Shown: positions 9,961 through 19,044, counted from the stretch's first letter. The stretch is 45,487 bases of DNA from Alphaproteobacteria bacterium (GCA_013372925.1 JABXIV010000058.1:1-45487); one strand, 5' to 3'. Notes: generated by a model from the letters alone, not told the origin. A program made the numbers and translations.

Positions 9961-10944
9961 ATGAGTTTGGACCCTCAAAATCTGGCAAAAGCCGACCCCG
10001 CCGCGAAGGTGGTGCTCGCCAAGCGCACATCCAGATTTCTCAATTCTGACAATCGCCCGGAAGAAGAACTGGCGACTGTGGAAAATATTGCGCGTGCGCT
10101 TGCGCAGGACATCTGCCTGGAAGTGCGCGAAACACTTGCCTTTGAATTGCGCTATTGCAGTCGCCTGCCTTATGACTTGGCGGCACGGATCGCGACTGAC
10201 GTGGAAAGCGTGTCCGGCCCTTTTATTGAAGTGACAACCGCTTTTACGGACGCACAGTGGGCTAGTCTGATCCCTCATCTTGAAGAGCATGCCCTGATGC
10301 GTATCGCCAAGCGGGAAGATCTTGGCGATCATGCCGCCTTTGCGATTGTTAGTTCTTGTCCGGTGCGTCCGGCAGAAACTGTAGTCAGGAACGATGCGAT
10401 CAAGCTGTCCGAGCGCTCTTGCAATAAGACAGTAGATCGTTTCTCGGATAACGAAGGCATCATAGACGCGCTGGCACAGCGGAACGACCTGCCGCTTGGT
10501 GTGGTGGAGCGCATCGTGAATATGGTGTCGGCAGAATACCGCAAACTGCTTGTGAACAAATATGCCGTGGCCCAAGGTGAAGCCGCAACGGCGATAAACC
10601 AGACTCAGGAACAAGCTCTTTGGTCGCGGATCGCGAAGGCAGGTCCTGCGCAAATTCATGGTTATGTTATCGATTTGAAAGCTGAAGGCCGGCTTGAAGA
10701 GAGGCTTGTCCTCAAGATGGCGGAAATGGGTAGTTTCCAGTTTCTTGGCAGTGCCTTGGCTGTGGAGGCAGGCGTTACATTGGGTGATGTGCGTCGGGCT
10801 TTTGAATCAGGCGAATTGCGCCGCATGCTGGAACTGGTGCATGCCGCAGGATTCTCGGAGGATGCTGCCAAGCAGATATTCCGCTATCTGAAGAAGAACG
10901 ACTTGAATTTTATCCGGGGTGAAGCGCGCGCAAGCATTCACTAG
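9961..10944 (+). CDS. DUF2336 domain-containing protein (paralogue of preceding gene)
   Basis: ORF 9889..10944; start at 9961 (MSLDPQN...) preferred because it matches the N-terminus of the upstream paralogue; strong colinear similarity. Confidence 0.8.
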   Translation: MSLDPQNLAKADPAAKVVLAKRTSRFLNSDNRPEEELATVENIARALAQDICLEVRETLAFELRYCSRLPYDLAARIATDVESVSGPFIEVTTAFTDAQWASLIPHLEEHALMRIAKREDLGDHAAFAIVSSCPVRPAETVVRNDAIKLSERSCNKTVDRFSDNEGIIDALAQRNDLPLGVVERIVNMVSAEYRKLLVNKYAVAQGEAATAINQTQEQALWSRIAKAGPAQIHGYVIDLKAEGRLEERLVLKMAEMGSFQFLGSALAVEAGVTLGDVRRAFESGELRRMLELVHAAGFSEDAAKQIFRYLKKNDLNFIRGEARASIH

Positions 10945-10974
10945 ACCGGCAACATCAATCCAAGCCGTGGTGCG

Positions 10975-11022
10975 GGAAAAAGAGGCAAGGGTTCAGGCCC
11001 TTCTGCCTCTTTTCCTTTTTTT
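10975..11022. terminator. Bidirectional terminator between convergent genes
   Basis: GGAAAAAGAGGCA ... TGCCTCTTTTCC long stem with T-run. Confidence 0.85.
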
Positions 11023-11452
11023 ATGCATTGGTATTTAGAAGATCTTGCTTGTGGCGGATCACCAGCCATAGCGCTGAAACGAAGGACACAACCGCAAGAT
11101 AGAAGAGAGAACCATCTTCATGCATCTCGCCATTTTCCATCCACTGAACCGTTACGCCAAGCGGACTGAACAGGTGGAATGTGATAGCGCCTGCCATAAT
11201 GCCCAAGGTAAGCAGGGCGCCAAAAGCCCGCGTGCGGGGGATTAAAAGAAGGACGCAGGCAATTGCCTCTGCAATGCCAATAATATAGCCCCCGGCTGAC
11301 TTGAAAAAATCAAGGCCGAGGAATGTGCCAACCACATCGAAGATATGCGCCGTTTCGGCTGATCCACCAAACTTGTATGGCAGGCTGCCGCCCAGTATCA
11401 CCACGATTGCCACCACGGGCAGCCACTCGATATGTTTTTTAACGAAATCCAT
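11021..11452 (-). CDS. DoxX-like integral membrane protein
   Basis: 143 aa, four predicted TM segments, DoxX-like pattern. Confidence 0.65.
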   Translation of the reverse strand: MDFVKKHIEWLPVVAIVVILGGSLPYKFGGSAETAHIFDVVGTFLGLDFFKSAGGYIIGIAEAIACVLLLIPRTRAFGALLTLGIMAGAITFHLFSPLGVTVQWMENGEMHEDGSLFYLAVVSFVSALWLVIRHKQDLLNTNA

Positions 11453-11468
11453 CTGTGTCTCCTGTTCC

Positions 11469-12602
11469 CTAGTGGGTGATCGGGTAATGTTTGGTCAGGC
11501 GTTTCTCGCGCCACCATGCCTTGATCAGTTTCTGTAAAGGTGTGGGCTTGTGACCCCGTTTCCGGTTTTTGGCCCCGATGGCGTATAGGTGCCCGAACTG
11601 ATGCATCAGTGTTTTATATGCTTCCCGGAGTGTCGTACGCGAATCCCATATGTGTGTTGCTTCGCCACCCGCACCGTTGATTTCAATGATGCGGAAGCCT
11701 TCCCCAGCCTGGAAGCGATTAAAGTCAGCGAAGCGCACATCAAACCTGCCGATAAAAAAACCTTCCATTGATTGCGCGATCTGGTCAAAGCGCTCTGTCA
11801 TGGCTTGGGTGATCTCATTGTTGCCATTGCGGAAGATGGTGCCGCGGCAGTGGTTGCCAGCAAAAGCAAGGCGTATGCTCTCGCCCACAGTGATCACTTC
11901 ATCAAGCCTATCGCGGTGACGCGCCAGATAAAGGTGTGCCAGTTTGCCGGCCCGCGGGTCGGCCATAATAAGCTGCCGGAGCGTGGATTTGCCGTCACCT
12001 GTGACGCGCGGGAAGTATTTCAGGGTCAGGCTGATGATCCGGCCTTTTTTCTCATCTGGATGGCGCACGTAAAAAACGCCTGCTTCGCCCTCCATATCCA
12101 CCAGTTTTTGCAGTAGCAGGTTTGCGCCCGCAGGAAACGCCTGAAGGTATGATTCCAGTTCGGCCTCGTTGTGCACGAGTTGAACGCCAGCCCCGCGCAT
12201 GCCGATGTCTGGCTTGGCAACCAGCGGGAAGTCGATGCCTGCTTCCTTTAGGGCGTTAGATGCATCTTCAAGGGTGCGCACCATCCCGCCGTCGCCGCCC
12301 CAGCGCAAGATACGCACATAAGGCGATATCCAGTCTTTCGATGTGGGCCAGGCGTGGCTTAGAACCTCGAACTTGCTTTCCCCTACAAGGCCTGAATAAG
12401 GAAGCGCAGGGTTTGTTCCTGTTGGAAGCGTAAGCCCTCGGTGGCGGAGTGACAGCAACCCGCAATAAAGAGCAATGGGTGTGTAAAACAGGTGTGCGGG
12501 TGCAAATTCAAACCAGCTTGTACGCGCGGCGCTTTCATCCAGTGGCGGCATTCCTGCGTGCAACAAGGGGGCTTCGGCATTGATGTTCGGATTATTGTGC
12601 AT
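11469..12602 (-). CDS. ATP-grasp domain protein (glutathione synthase / D-Ala-D-Ala ligase-like)
   Basis: ORF 11469..12677; start at 12602 (MHNNPNINAEAP) preferred; PLVAKPDIGMRGAGV...LLQKLVDMEGEAGVFYVRHP...GRFDVRFADF...IIEINGAGGEATHIWD ATP-grasp signatures. Confidence 0.75.
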   Translation of the reverse strand: MHNNPNINAEAPLLHAGMPPLDESAARTSWFEFAPAHLFYTPIALYCGLLSLRHRGLTLPTGTNPALPYSGLVGESKFEVLSHAWPTSKDWISPYVRILRWGGDGGMVRTLEDASNALKEAGIDFPLVAKPDIGMRGAGVQLVHNEAELESYLQAFPAGANLLLQKLVDMEGEAGVFYVRHPDEKKGRIISLTLKYFPRVTGDGKSTLRQLIMADPRAGKLAHLYLARHRDRLDEVITVGESIRLAFAGNHCRGTIFRNGNNEITQAMTERFDQIAQSMEGFFIGRFDVRFADFNRFQAGEGFRIIEINGAGGEATHIWDSRTTLREAYKTLMHQFGHLYAIGAKNRKRGHKPTPLQKLIKAWWREKRLTKHYPITH

Positions 12603-13233
12603 TGGCAGCTTCCACAGCCTCTTCTTGACGCGCAGGTTCGTTTTCAAGGCGCTGGCCATATCGGCTTTTCCTGACAATGCGGTGTGACAGCATGATCAGG
12701 AAAACAGCCACAAGTACGCCTGCAGAAAGACCTGCCCAGCCCCCAAGGTGCGCCACTGCTTTCTGGACTTCGCTGATGAAAAACACCATCAGGGATACCC
12801 ACACGGCGGCGGCGGCGCTCATCACCAGGATGAAATGCAAGAGCGGCATGCGTAGGAAGCCGAACGTAAGATAGGTTGGCAGGCGTGTACCAGGTAGAAA
12901 GCGAGAGGCGAAAAGAAGCGGCGTGCTTTTGCCCTTTAGCCAGCGCCGGGCTTGCCGCGCTTTCTTGATAGGCAGGCGCCTTTTCAGCCAGCGAATGCGG
13001 CGGGCCAGTGCGCCGAGGCCGTAAAGCCCCACATCACCGGCTGCTATTCCGAATGCCACAGCGCCAATTACCAAGGGTGCGGGCGCGATGCCGGCTCCCA
13101 CCATCAAGCTGCCGGCAATGAGTGTGCCGTCTTCTGTAATCAGAGTTGCCAGTGCCAGAAGGCACGCCAGCAGAACTGGTTCATGCGCCAGGCTCTCTGC
13201 CCATCCGATAAGGATATCTGGAGTGATGTTCAT
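12592..13233 (-). CDS. DedA/SNARE-associated (VTT) family membrane protein
   Basis: ORF 12592..13335; start at 13233 (MNITPDILIGW); ...FASRFLPGTRLPTYLTFGFLRMP... matches the DedA motif F.xRF.PG.R. Confidence 0.85.
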   Translation of the reverse strand: MNITPDILIGWAESLAHEPVLLACLLALATLITEDGTLIAGSLMVGAGIAPAPLVIGAVAFGIAAGDVGLYGLGALARRIRWLKRRLPIKKARQARRWLKGKSTPLLFASRFLPGTRLPTYLTFGFLRMPLLHFILVMSAAAAVWVSLMVFFISEVQKAVAHLGGWAGLSAGVLVAVFLIMLSHRIVRKSRYGQRLENEPARQEEAVEAANAQ

Positions 13234-13429
13234 TCGTTCCCCTTGGCAGCTATTAGCCCGCCAGACCACAGGCGTGTCAAGCCACGAGCAATCAATAGCT
13301 GCAATCGTACTTGTCATAAAAGCGCAACGCTGCATAGTGTATCAGCCCTGAATAGAAGATTGCTGTGGGGACGATAAGGGGTTACACGCATTGCTGACGC
13401 AATTGTGTTGAGGCGACGAGGAGGACGTG

Positions 13430-13915
13430 ATGGTGAATGTGCTGGTTCTTTGTACGGGAAATTCGGCCCGCTCCGTGCTGAGCGAAGCCATCATAAACAG
13501 GCGTGGTGAAGGTCGTTTCAGGGCTTTCAGTGCAGGCAGCAAGCCTACCGGGAAAGTAAATCCGTTTGCGATCAAATTGCTTGAAGCAAAAGGATACGAA
13601 ACCAAAGATTTCCGTTCCAAAAGCTGGGACGAATTCGTGGCCGCCGACGCCCCCAAGATGGATATTGTCATCACTGTTTGCGATAGCGCAGCAGGGGAAA
13701 CTTGCCCCATATGGCCGGGCGTGCCAGTGCGGGCCCATTGGGGGTTTCCTGACCCTGCTGCCGTGGTTGGCTCGGATGACGAGATTTTACAGGCATTTTC
13801 TGATGTTTATGACGCCATTGACCCGCTGATCGAAAAGCTGGTGGCACTGGATGTTGAAGAGATGGATGGCACCGCGCTAAAAGCAGCGCTGGAAGATATC
13901 GCGATCCACGCTTAG
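13430..13915 (+). CDS. arsC: Arsenate reductase, low-molecular-weight phosphotyrosine phosphatase fold
   Basis: VLVLCTGNSARSVLSEA P-loop, AHWGFPDPA motif. Confidence 0.9.
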   Translation: MVNVLVLCTGNSARSVLSEAIINRRGEGRFRAFSAGSKPTGKVNPFAIKLLEAKGYETKDFRSKSWDEFVAADAPKMDIVITVCDSAAGETCPIWPGVPVRAHWGFPDPAAVVGSDDEILQAFSDVYDAIDPLIEKLVALDVEEMDGTALKAALEDIAIHA

Positions 13916-13952
13916 ACGTTGCGCTACTGAAAAGAGTGCGGGGGAAACAAGA

Positions 13953-14618
13953 ATGACCATGAAACAGAAATTGCTGGCCGAATTTGTTGGTACCCTGATG
14001 CTGCTTGCCACCGTTGTTGGCTCAGGCATCATGGGCGAGACATTGGCGGCAGGCAATACGGCCGTTGCCTTGTGGGGTAATACGGCCGCGACGGGCGCTA
14101 TTCTTGTGGTTCTGATCCTGGTGTTCGGGCCGTTTTCCGGTGCGCATTTCAATCCCGCTGTTACGCTTGTTTTCTTTGCGAAAGGGCAGCTGACGCGTCT
14201 TGAGGCTGCATCTTATGTTTTGACCCAAGTTATTGCGGCTATCGCGGGTGTGGTGCTGGCGCATGCAATGTTTGATCAGACCCTTGTACAGACATCCCTG
14301 AACGGGCGCACAGGCACGGGCCAGTGGATCAGCGAGGGTGTCGCTACCTTCGGGCTGCTTGCGGCCATCCTTGGGACGGTACGCTACAAGGTTGAGGCTG
14401 TACCCTATGCTGTCGGTCTTTTTATCACTGCCGGCTACTGGTTTACCGCGAGCACGAGTTTCGCCAACCCGGCGGTGACGATCGCACGATCCTTTACCAA
14501 TACGTTTTCCGGTATTGCCCCTGCAGATGTGATGCCGTTCATTGCTGCGCAAATAGTAGGGGCCTTTGTAGCTCTTTTCTTGTTCAAGGTGCTGGAAAAT
14601 AATAAAGTGGACACTTAG
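13953..14618 (+). CDS. MIP/aquaporin family channel
   Basis: 221 aa, two NPA boxes (HFNPAVT, FANPAVT), six TM segments; adjacent to arsC. Confidence 0.92.
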   Translation: MTMKQKLLAEFVGTLMLLATVVGSGIMGETLAAGNTAVALWGNTAATGAILVVLILVFGPFSGAHFNPAVTLVFFAKGQLTRLEAASYVLTQVIAAIAGVVLAHAMFDQTLVQTSLNGRTGTGQWISEGVATFGLLAAILGTVRYKVEAVPYAVGLFITAGYWFTASTSFANPAVTIARSFTNTFSGIAPADVMPFIAAQIVGAFVALFLFKVLENNKVDT

Positions 14619-14642
14619 TCCACTTTATCTATGAGGCTACCC

Positions 14643-15173
14643 ATGAAGGACTTGAAGTCCTATATCCGGACGGTTCCGGATTTCCCGGCAGACGGGATTA
14701 TGTTTCGAGACATCACTACACTTTACGGCAACCCGGCAGCGCTGAAGCATGCGGTTGACCTTCTGTTCGGTCATTTCAGAAATGACCGGGTGCAGATGGT
14801 GGCAGGTATTGAGGCACGCGGCTTTGTCATTGGCGGGGCGCTGGCCTGCAGGCTTGGGGCCGGATTTGTCCCTATCCGCAAGAAAGGTAAGCTTCCCCAC
14901 CAAGCCGTGGAGGAAAGCTATACGCTTGAATATGGTGAAGCCACCCTTGAAATGCATCTGGATGCTTTTGGCGCCGGCGACCGCGTGTTGCTGGTTGATG
15001 ACTTGATCGCAACCGGCGGTACGGCTGATGCGGCGGTGTCGCTGATCGACCACCTTGGCGGCGATGTGGTCGGTGCGGGCTTCATTGTTGATCTGCCAGA
15101 TTTGGGCGGAGCAGCGAAACTGAGAGATCGCTGCGAAAAGGTTGTCAGTCTCGTCAGTTTCGAGGGCGATTAA
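14643..15173 (+). CDS. apt: Adenine phosphoribosyltransferase
   Basis: MKDLKSYIRTVPDFPADGIMFRDITTL...VLLVDDLIATGGT PRPP motif. Confidence 0.97.
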   Translation: MKDLKSYIRTVPDFPADGIMFRDITTLYGNPAALKHAVDLLFGHFRNDRVQMVAGIEARGFVIGGALACRLGAGFVPIRKKGKLPHQAVEESYTLEYGEATLEMHLDAFGAGDRVLLVDDLIATGGTADAAVSLIDHLGGDVVGAGFIVDLPDLGGAAKLRDRCEKVVSLVSFEGD

Positions 15174-15194
15174 CGCAATTTGCGATAAAAAATG

Positions 15195-15229
15195 ACGCAT
15201 AATGCGATAATGAAAATTGCATTATGCGT
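15195..15229. repeat. Perfect 11-bp inverted repeat
   Basis: ACGCATAATGC-N13-GCATTATGCGT in the apt 3' region. Confidence 0.8.
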
Positions 15230-15314
15230 TAATTTATGACGGCAGTTACGCAGGTGCCTCGTTGTTCCCCTACGGAATCCTCATATTTTCCTAGATAGTT
15301 AAAATTTTATCTTT

Positions 15315-15330
15315 TGGCACAAATGATGCG
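15315..15330 (+). promoter_or_regulatory. Candidate sigma-54 (RpoN) -24/-12 promoter
   Basis: TGGCACAAATGATGCG: GG-N10-GC spacing, 6/6 match to TGGCAC and TGC at -12. Confidence 0.5.
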
Positions 15331-15442
15331 GCTACTGGTTCGAATGGCTACTCGGACCCGTTTTGCATCGTGACCAGGCACACGCAACGACCGCAAAAAC
15401 AGGCCTCTCCCGGCAGCCAGTTTGATTGATAGGAGAAGTCTT

Positions 15443-17041
15443 ATGCGTACTTTAACTTTTACACTTGATGTCCAAACCGGTGATGACGGTATGGCGCCAG
15501 CCACGCTGACAATTGTTGAACTGGGCGATGGCACACTGCAATTCACCATCACAAACGATCAGGACAATGATGGCCTGATTGGTGATATCCGCGGCCTGTT
15601 CTTCGATGTGGCTGACGATACCCTTCTGGGCGGCCTTACCTTCACAGGTGCAGAGATCACTGAAGTGCAGCAGGATGGTGATGTGTCGAACCTTGGCGGC
15701 GGTGTCACAACAAACGGTGTTCCAAACAGCCCATTCGAGATTGGCATTGAATTCGGCACATCCGGCATGTCCACAGATGACTATCAGACTGTTACGTTTG
15801 TGATGTCATCTGCTGATCGCGCATTGACGCTGGATGATATTGCGCTTGAAAGCTTGGCTGTACGCCAAACCTCTGTGTCCTCCGCTGATGGTGGCCGTGA
15901 AGATTCCGACAAGCTTTACGGTGACGCGCCTTACCCGGTGGATGCCGTTGATGATGCCACGACTGTATATGAAGACACTGTGGGCACGGGCAACGTGTTT
16001 GCCAATGATGTTGATCTGGATGCAGGCGACGCAGATGGCGACGGCATTCCGGACGGGCTTAGCGTGACGGCAATCAACGGCTCTGCTGGTGATGTTGGTC
16101 AACCGATTGTCGTTGCGCCGGGCATCAGTGTTACGGTGGATGCAGATGGCTCCTACAGTGTGGATGCGGTGGATGCTGACTGGCTTGCTGAAGGCGAAAC
16201 CTTCACCACCGATCTTACCTATAGTGTGGATGATGGCAACGGTGGGTCTGACAGCGCAGTGCTGACTGTAACCGTTGTTGGCGTGAACGATACGCCTGAT
16301 GCCGTGGATGATGCGGCCGCTACAGATGAAGCGACAGCCATCAGCGGCAATGTGTTGCCAAACGATAGCGATCCTGACCTGAGCGACGTGCTGACAGTGT
16401 TTGCCGTGAACGGCGATGACACGGTGGTTGGGCAAGAGATCGTGCTCGATTCGGGGGCTCTCCTGACGCTGAACGCCGATGGTACTTTCGTATACGACCC
16501 GAATGGTGCCTTCAATGCCCTGAACGACGGTGAAACAGCGACGGACAGTTTCACTTATCAGGTGTCAGACGGCAATGGCGGTTTCGATACAGCCACGGTG
16601 ACGCTGACAATCGAAGGCATTGATGGCGGTGACACTGGCCCAGAAGAAGGAGAGGATCACTTCGGCACCTTCTCAAACAAGAAGGGTACGGCAGACCATG
16701 AGATATCCAACGTGGTGCTTTACCTGGATGACGGTGAAGGCGGCATCCTGAAGGTGAAGATTGATGGTTGGTACGGTGAAACAGACCTTGATGACGTAAA
16801 CCTGAACGCTTTCATGGAAAACGAAGGGTATGACGACTATGAACTGCTGGCTGTTTCCATCAAGGCTGGCAACAACCACAACAAGGACCTCGGCCCTGGT
16901 GAAGGGCAACTGTTCCTTTTGGATGGTGACGAGGATATCGACTATGACGCAGGCGGCGATGTGCCCGATGGTCTTACATTGGCGATCCTGGGTGCCAAAG
17001 TTGATGAGACCATCATCTACGATCCAGACCTGTTTATCTAA
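15443..17041 (+). CDS. VCBS/cadherin-like repeat acidic protein, probably secreted
   Basis: ORF 15422..17041; start 15443 behind AGGAGAAG; VDAVDDATTVYEDT..., VNDTPDAVDDAAATDEATAISGNVLPNDSDPDLSDVLTV... repeats; Asp/Gly rich. Confidence 0.75.
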   Translation: MRTLTFTLDVQTGDDGMAPATLTIVELGDGTLQFTITNDQDNDGLIGDIRGLFFDVADDTLLGGLTFTGAEITEVQQDGDVSNLGGGVTTNGVPNSPFEIGIEFGTSGMSTDDYQTVTFVMSSADRALTLDDIALESLAVRQTSVSSADGGREDSDKLYGDAPYPVDAVDDATTVYEDTVGTGNVFANDVDLDAGDADGDGIPDGLSVTAINGSAGDVGQPIVVAPGISVTVDADGSYSVDAVDADWLAEGETFTTDLTYSVDDGNGGSDSAVLTVTVVGVNDTPDAVDDAAATDEATAISGNVLPNDSDPDLSDVLTVFAVNGDDTVVGQEIVLDSGALLTLNADGTFVYDPNGAFNALNDGETATDSFTYQVSDGNGGFDTATVTLTIEGIDGGDTGPEEGEDHFGTFSNKKGTADHEISNVVLYLDDGEGGILKVKIDGWYGETDLDDVNLNAFMENEGYDDYELLAVSIKAGNNHNKDLGPGEGQLFLLDGDEDIDYDAGGDVPDGLTLAILGAKVDETIIYDPDLFI

Positions 17042-17062
17042 CAGATAGCGATACCTTGTCTG

Positions 17063-17095
17063 AAGGGCCCTGCCAGGGGTGGCGGGGCCCTTTTC
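17063..17095 (+). terminator. Rho-independent terminator
   Basis: AAGGGCCCtGCCA...TGGCggGGCCCTTTT. Confidence 0.85.
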
Positions 17096-17119
17096 TGTCA
17101 TCGCTGCTTTCGCGTCAAG

Positions 17120-17587
17120 CTAGGCTTTGTAAGGCGTGCCGTCGCGGCGGGTGAACATGGCGGGTTTACCGTCCATTCGTGCCACAAGGTCAGCTTCGGG
17201 GTATTGAACCACGTCATTGTGTGTGCGGGTGCCAACTTCCAAAACCAACGCTTCTTTGTCAGACCGGTTCTGCAGGTGGTGGCCGTCTTCTTCGCCTGCC
17301 TTGAAGCCTGCGGCGTCACCGGCACTGAGGGTTTCTTCGCCGCTATCCGTTACCAGCACAACCTCGCCCTCGAGAACATAGATGAATTCGTCCTCAAGCT
17401 TGTGCCAATGCCGCTGGGCCGACCAGACCCCGGGTTCAAGTCTTAACAGGTTTACGCCGAACTGTGTCAGCCCGGCTTCGTCGCCAAGCTTGCGTTTGCC
17501 GCGGGCACGAACCGGTTCGTCATAGGGCGCTGGATACTGCGTGCCGATCAGTTCCTTCACCTTGCTCGGGTCAATTTTTTTGCTCAT
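17120..17587 (-). CDS. Cupin domain protein
   Basis: 155 aa; HWHKLEDEFIYVLEGEVVLVTDSGEETLSAGDAAGFKAGEEDGHHL. Confidence 0.9.
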   Translation of the reverse strand: MSKKIDPSKVKELIGTQYPAPYDEPVRARGKRKLGDEAGLTQFGVNLLRLEPGVWSAQRHWHKLEDEFIYVLEGEVVLVTDSGEETLSAGDAAGFKAGEEDGHHLQNRSDKEALVLEVGTRTHNDVVQYPEADLVARMDGKPAMFTRRDGTPYKA

Positions 17588-17611
17588 GGTTCGTCCCCCA
17601 AATGATCAAAT

Positions 17612-17641
17612 AAAAAAAAGGGCGGGTTTGCCCGCCCTTTG
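17612..17641 (-). terminator. Rho-independent terminator for the carboxypeptidase gene
   Basis: AAAGGGCGGGcaaaCCCGCCCTTTTTTTT read on minus strand. Confidence 0.85.
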
Positions 17642-17666
17642 TGGAATGTAAGTACGATTGCGCGAA

Positions 17667-18791
17667 TTACAATTCGTCGATCATTCTGTGCAGGGTATCC
17701 ATGCAGGCACGGCCAAGGTGGCGGCAGCGCTCAGGCGACCAACCGAAATCAGGATCTGGCAGGTCAGCATTATCCTTGAAAGGCATTTCAAGCGTCATGG
17801 CCAGGCAGCCATGGGTTTCTGCTACATAATTGGTGCAAATGGAAAGATCCGCCTTGCCAGGCTCGTCTTCGTCGTAACCGTGTTTGGTCTGGAAGTCAGG
17901 GGACAGTTTGGCCAGAATGTTCTGGAACATCTGGATCAAAGCCATTTGTTTGTCTTTCAGGCTTGGGATGCCCTCAAAGCCCGCAACGAAGTTATAGGGC
18001 AGTGCTTCGTCACCGTGCACGTCCAGATGGAAGTCGCAGCCTGTCTCTGCCATTTTTTCACGCACCAGATATACTTCCGGGCTGCGTTCCATTGTGGCGA
18101 CATTCCACTCGCGGTTCAGGTTTGCGCCTACGGCGTTGGTGCGTAGGTGCCCGCGCCTGGACCCATCCGGGTTCATGTTTGGCACAATATAGAAATGCGC
18201 TTTTTCAAGAAGCTTGCGCGCCACCGGGTTGTCCATATCCAGCAGATAATCCAGCGCGCCTTCCATCCACCATTCGGCCATGGTCTCGCCGGGGTGCTGG
18301 CGGGCCTGCAGCCAGATTTTTTTGCGGCCTTCTGGGCCGTATCCAAGTTCGATCAGGTCCATGTCCTGGCCGTCAAGTGTGTGGCCAAGGACGCTGGTGC
18401 GCACGAGCGGAGATTGTGCCACTTCTGCGATCAAGTCGGCATGGCGTTCCATGGAATAGGGGGCGAAATAGGCGAAATAGATGAAGTCCTGTTCCGGCAT
18501 GGCTTCCCAGCTCAGCATCTTGCCGTCATAGGCTGTGTCGATCCGGAACCAGGTTTCCCGGTCGTATGAGGCGCAGACCTTATAGTCGTCCCAGCCTTCA
18601 AGGTAGGCTGCTCCGCCTGCGTTTTCGATTGTGAACTTGCATTCAGTGTCCTGAACGCCGGAAACACGAAAATGAAACCACTGATAAAAATCAGATTGAT
18701 TGTCTTTGCGAATATTGAGGCGGATATCCGATGGGTTGTCGCCCTTGAGAACTTCAATGTTGCCGCTATCGAACTGGCTGGAAATAAGCAT
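17667..18791 (-). CDS. M14 family cytosolic-type zinc carboxypeptidase (AGBL/CCP-like)
   Basis: 374 aa; ARQHPGETMAEWWMEG (HxxE), NPDGSRRGHLRTNAVGANLNREW, DVHGDE; N-terminal beta-domain as in cytosolic carboxypeptidases. Confidence 0.88.
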   Translation of the reverse strand: MLISSQFDSGNIEVLKGDNPSDIRLNIRKDNQSDFYQWFHFRVSGVQDTECKFTIENAGGAAYLEGWDDYKVCASYDRETWFRIDTAYDGKMLSWEAMPEQDFIYFAYFAPYSMERHADLIAEVAQSPLVRTSVLGHTLDGQDMDLIELGYGPEGRKKIWLQARQHPGETMAEWWMEGALDYLLDMDNPVARKLLEKAHFYIVPNMNPDGSRRGHLRTNAVGANLNREWNVATMERSPEVYLVREKMAETGCDFHLDVHGDEALPYNFVAGFEGIPSLKDKQMALIQMFQNILAKLSPDFQTKHGYDEDEPGKADLSICTNYVAETHGCLAMTLEMPFKDNADLPDPDFGWSPERCRHLGRACMDTLHRMIDEL

Positions 18792-19007
18792 GGATCAGGT
18801 CTCTTTGTTCTTCTGGAATGTGTCCTTCAACCGATTGCCTACAGGCTGTTGGCGGGGCGGTCAATGGCGATTGAAGGGGCTGGACCAACAGGGGCAGCAA
18901 TACTGGCCTTTTATTCCCATGACAAGACGGTCCCATTTTGGTATTATGTATCTACTGACGCACAGGCGTGAGCGGACTATCCCTGCTAACCAGTAGGGAA
19001 AATTTGG

Positions 19008-19044
19008 GGCGTCCCACCGGGCATGGGGGACGCCTCCATTTTTT
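19008..19044 (+). terminator. Terminator-like hairpin upstream of rpmJ
   Basis: GGCGTCCC...GGGACGCCTCCATTTTTT. Confidence 0.65.

Noticed and set aside
9892-10659. 255-aa minus-strand ORF opposite the second DUF2336 gene
   Set aside because: Antisense shadow ORF; the plus-strand paralogy is decisive
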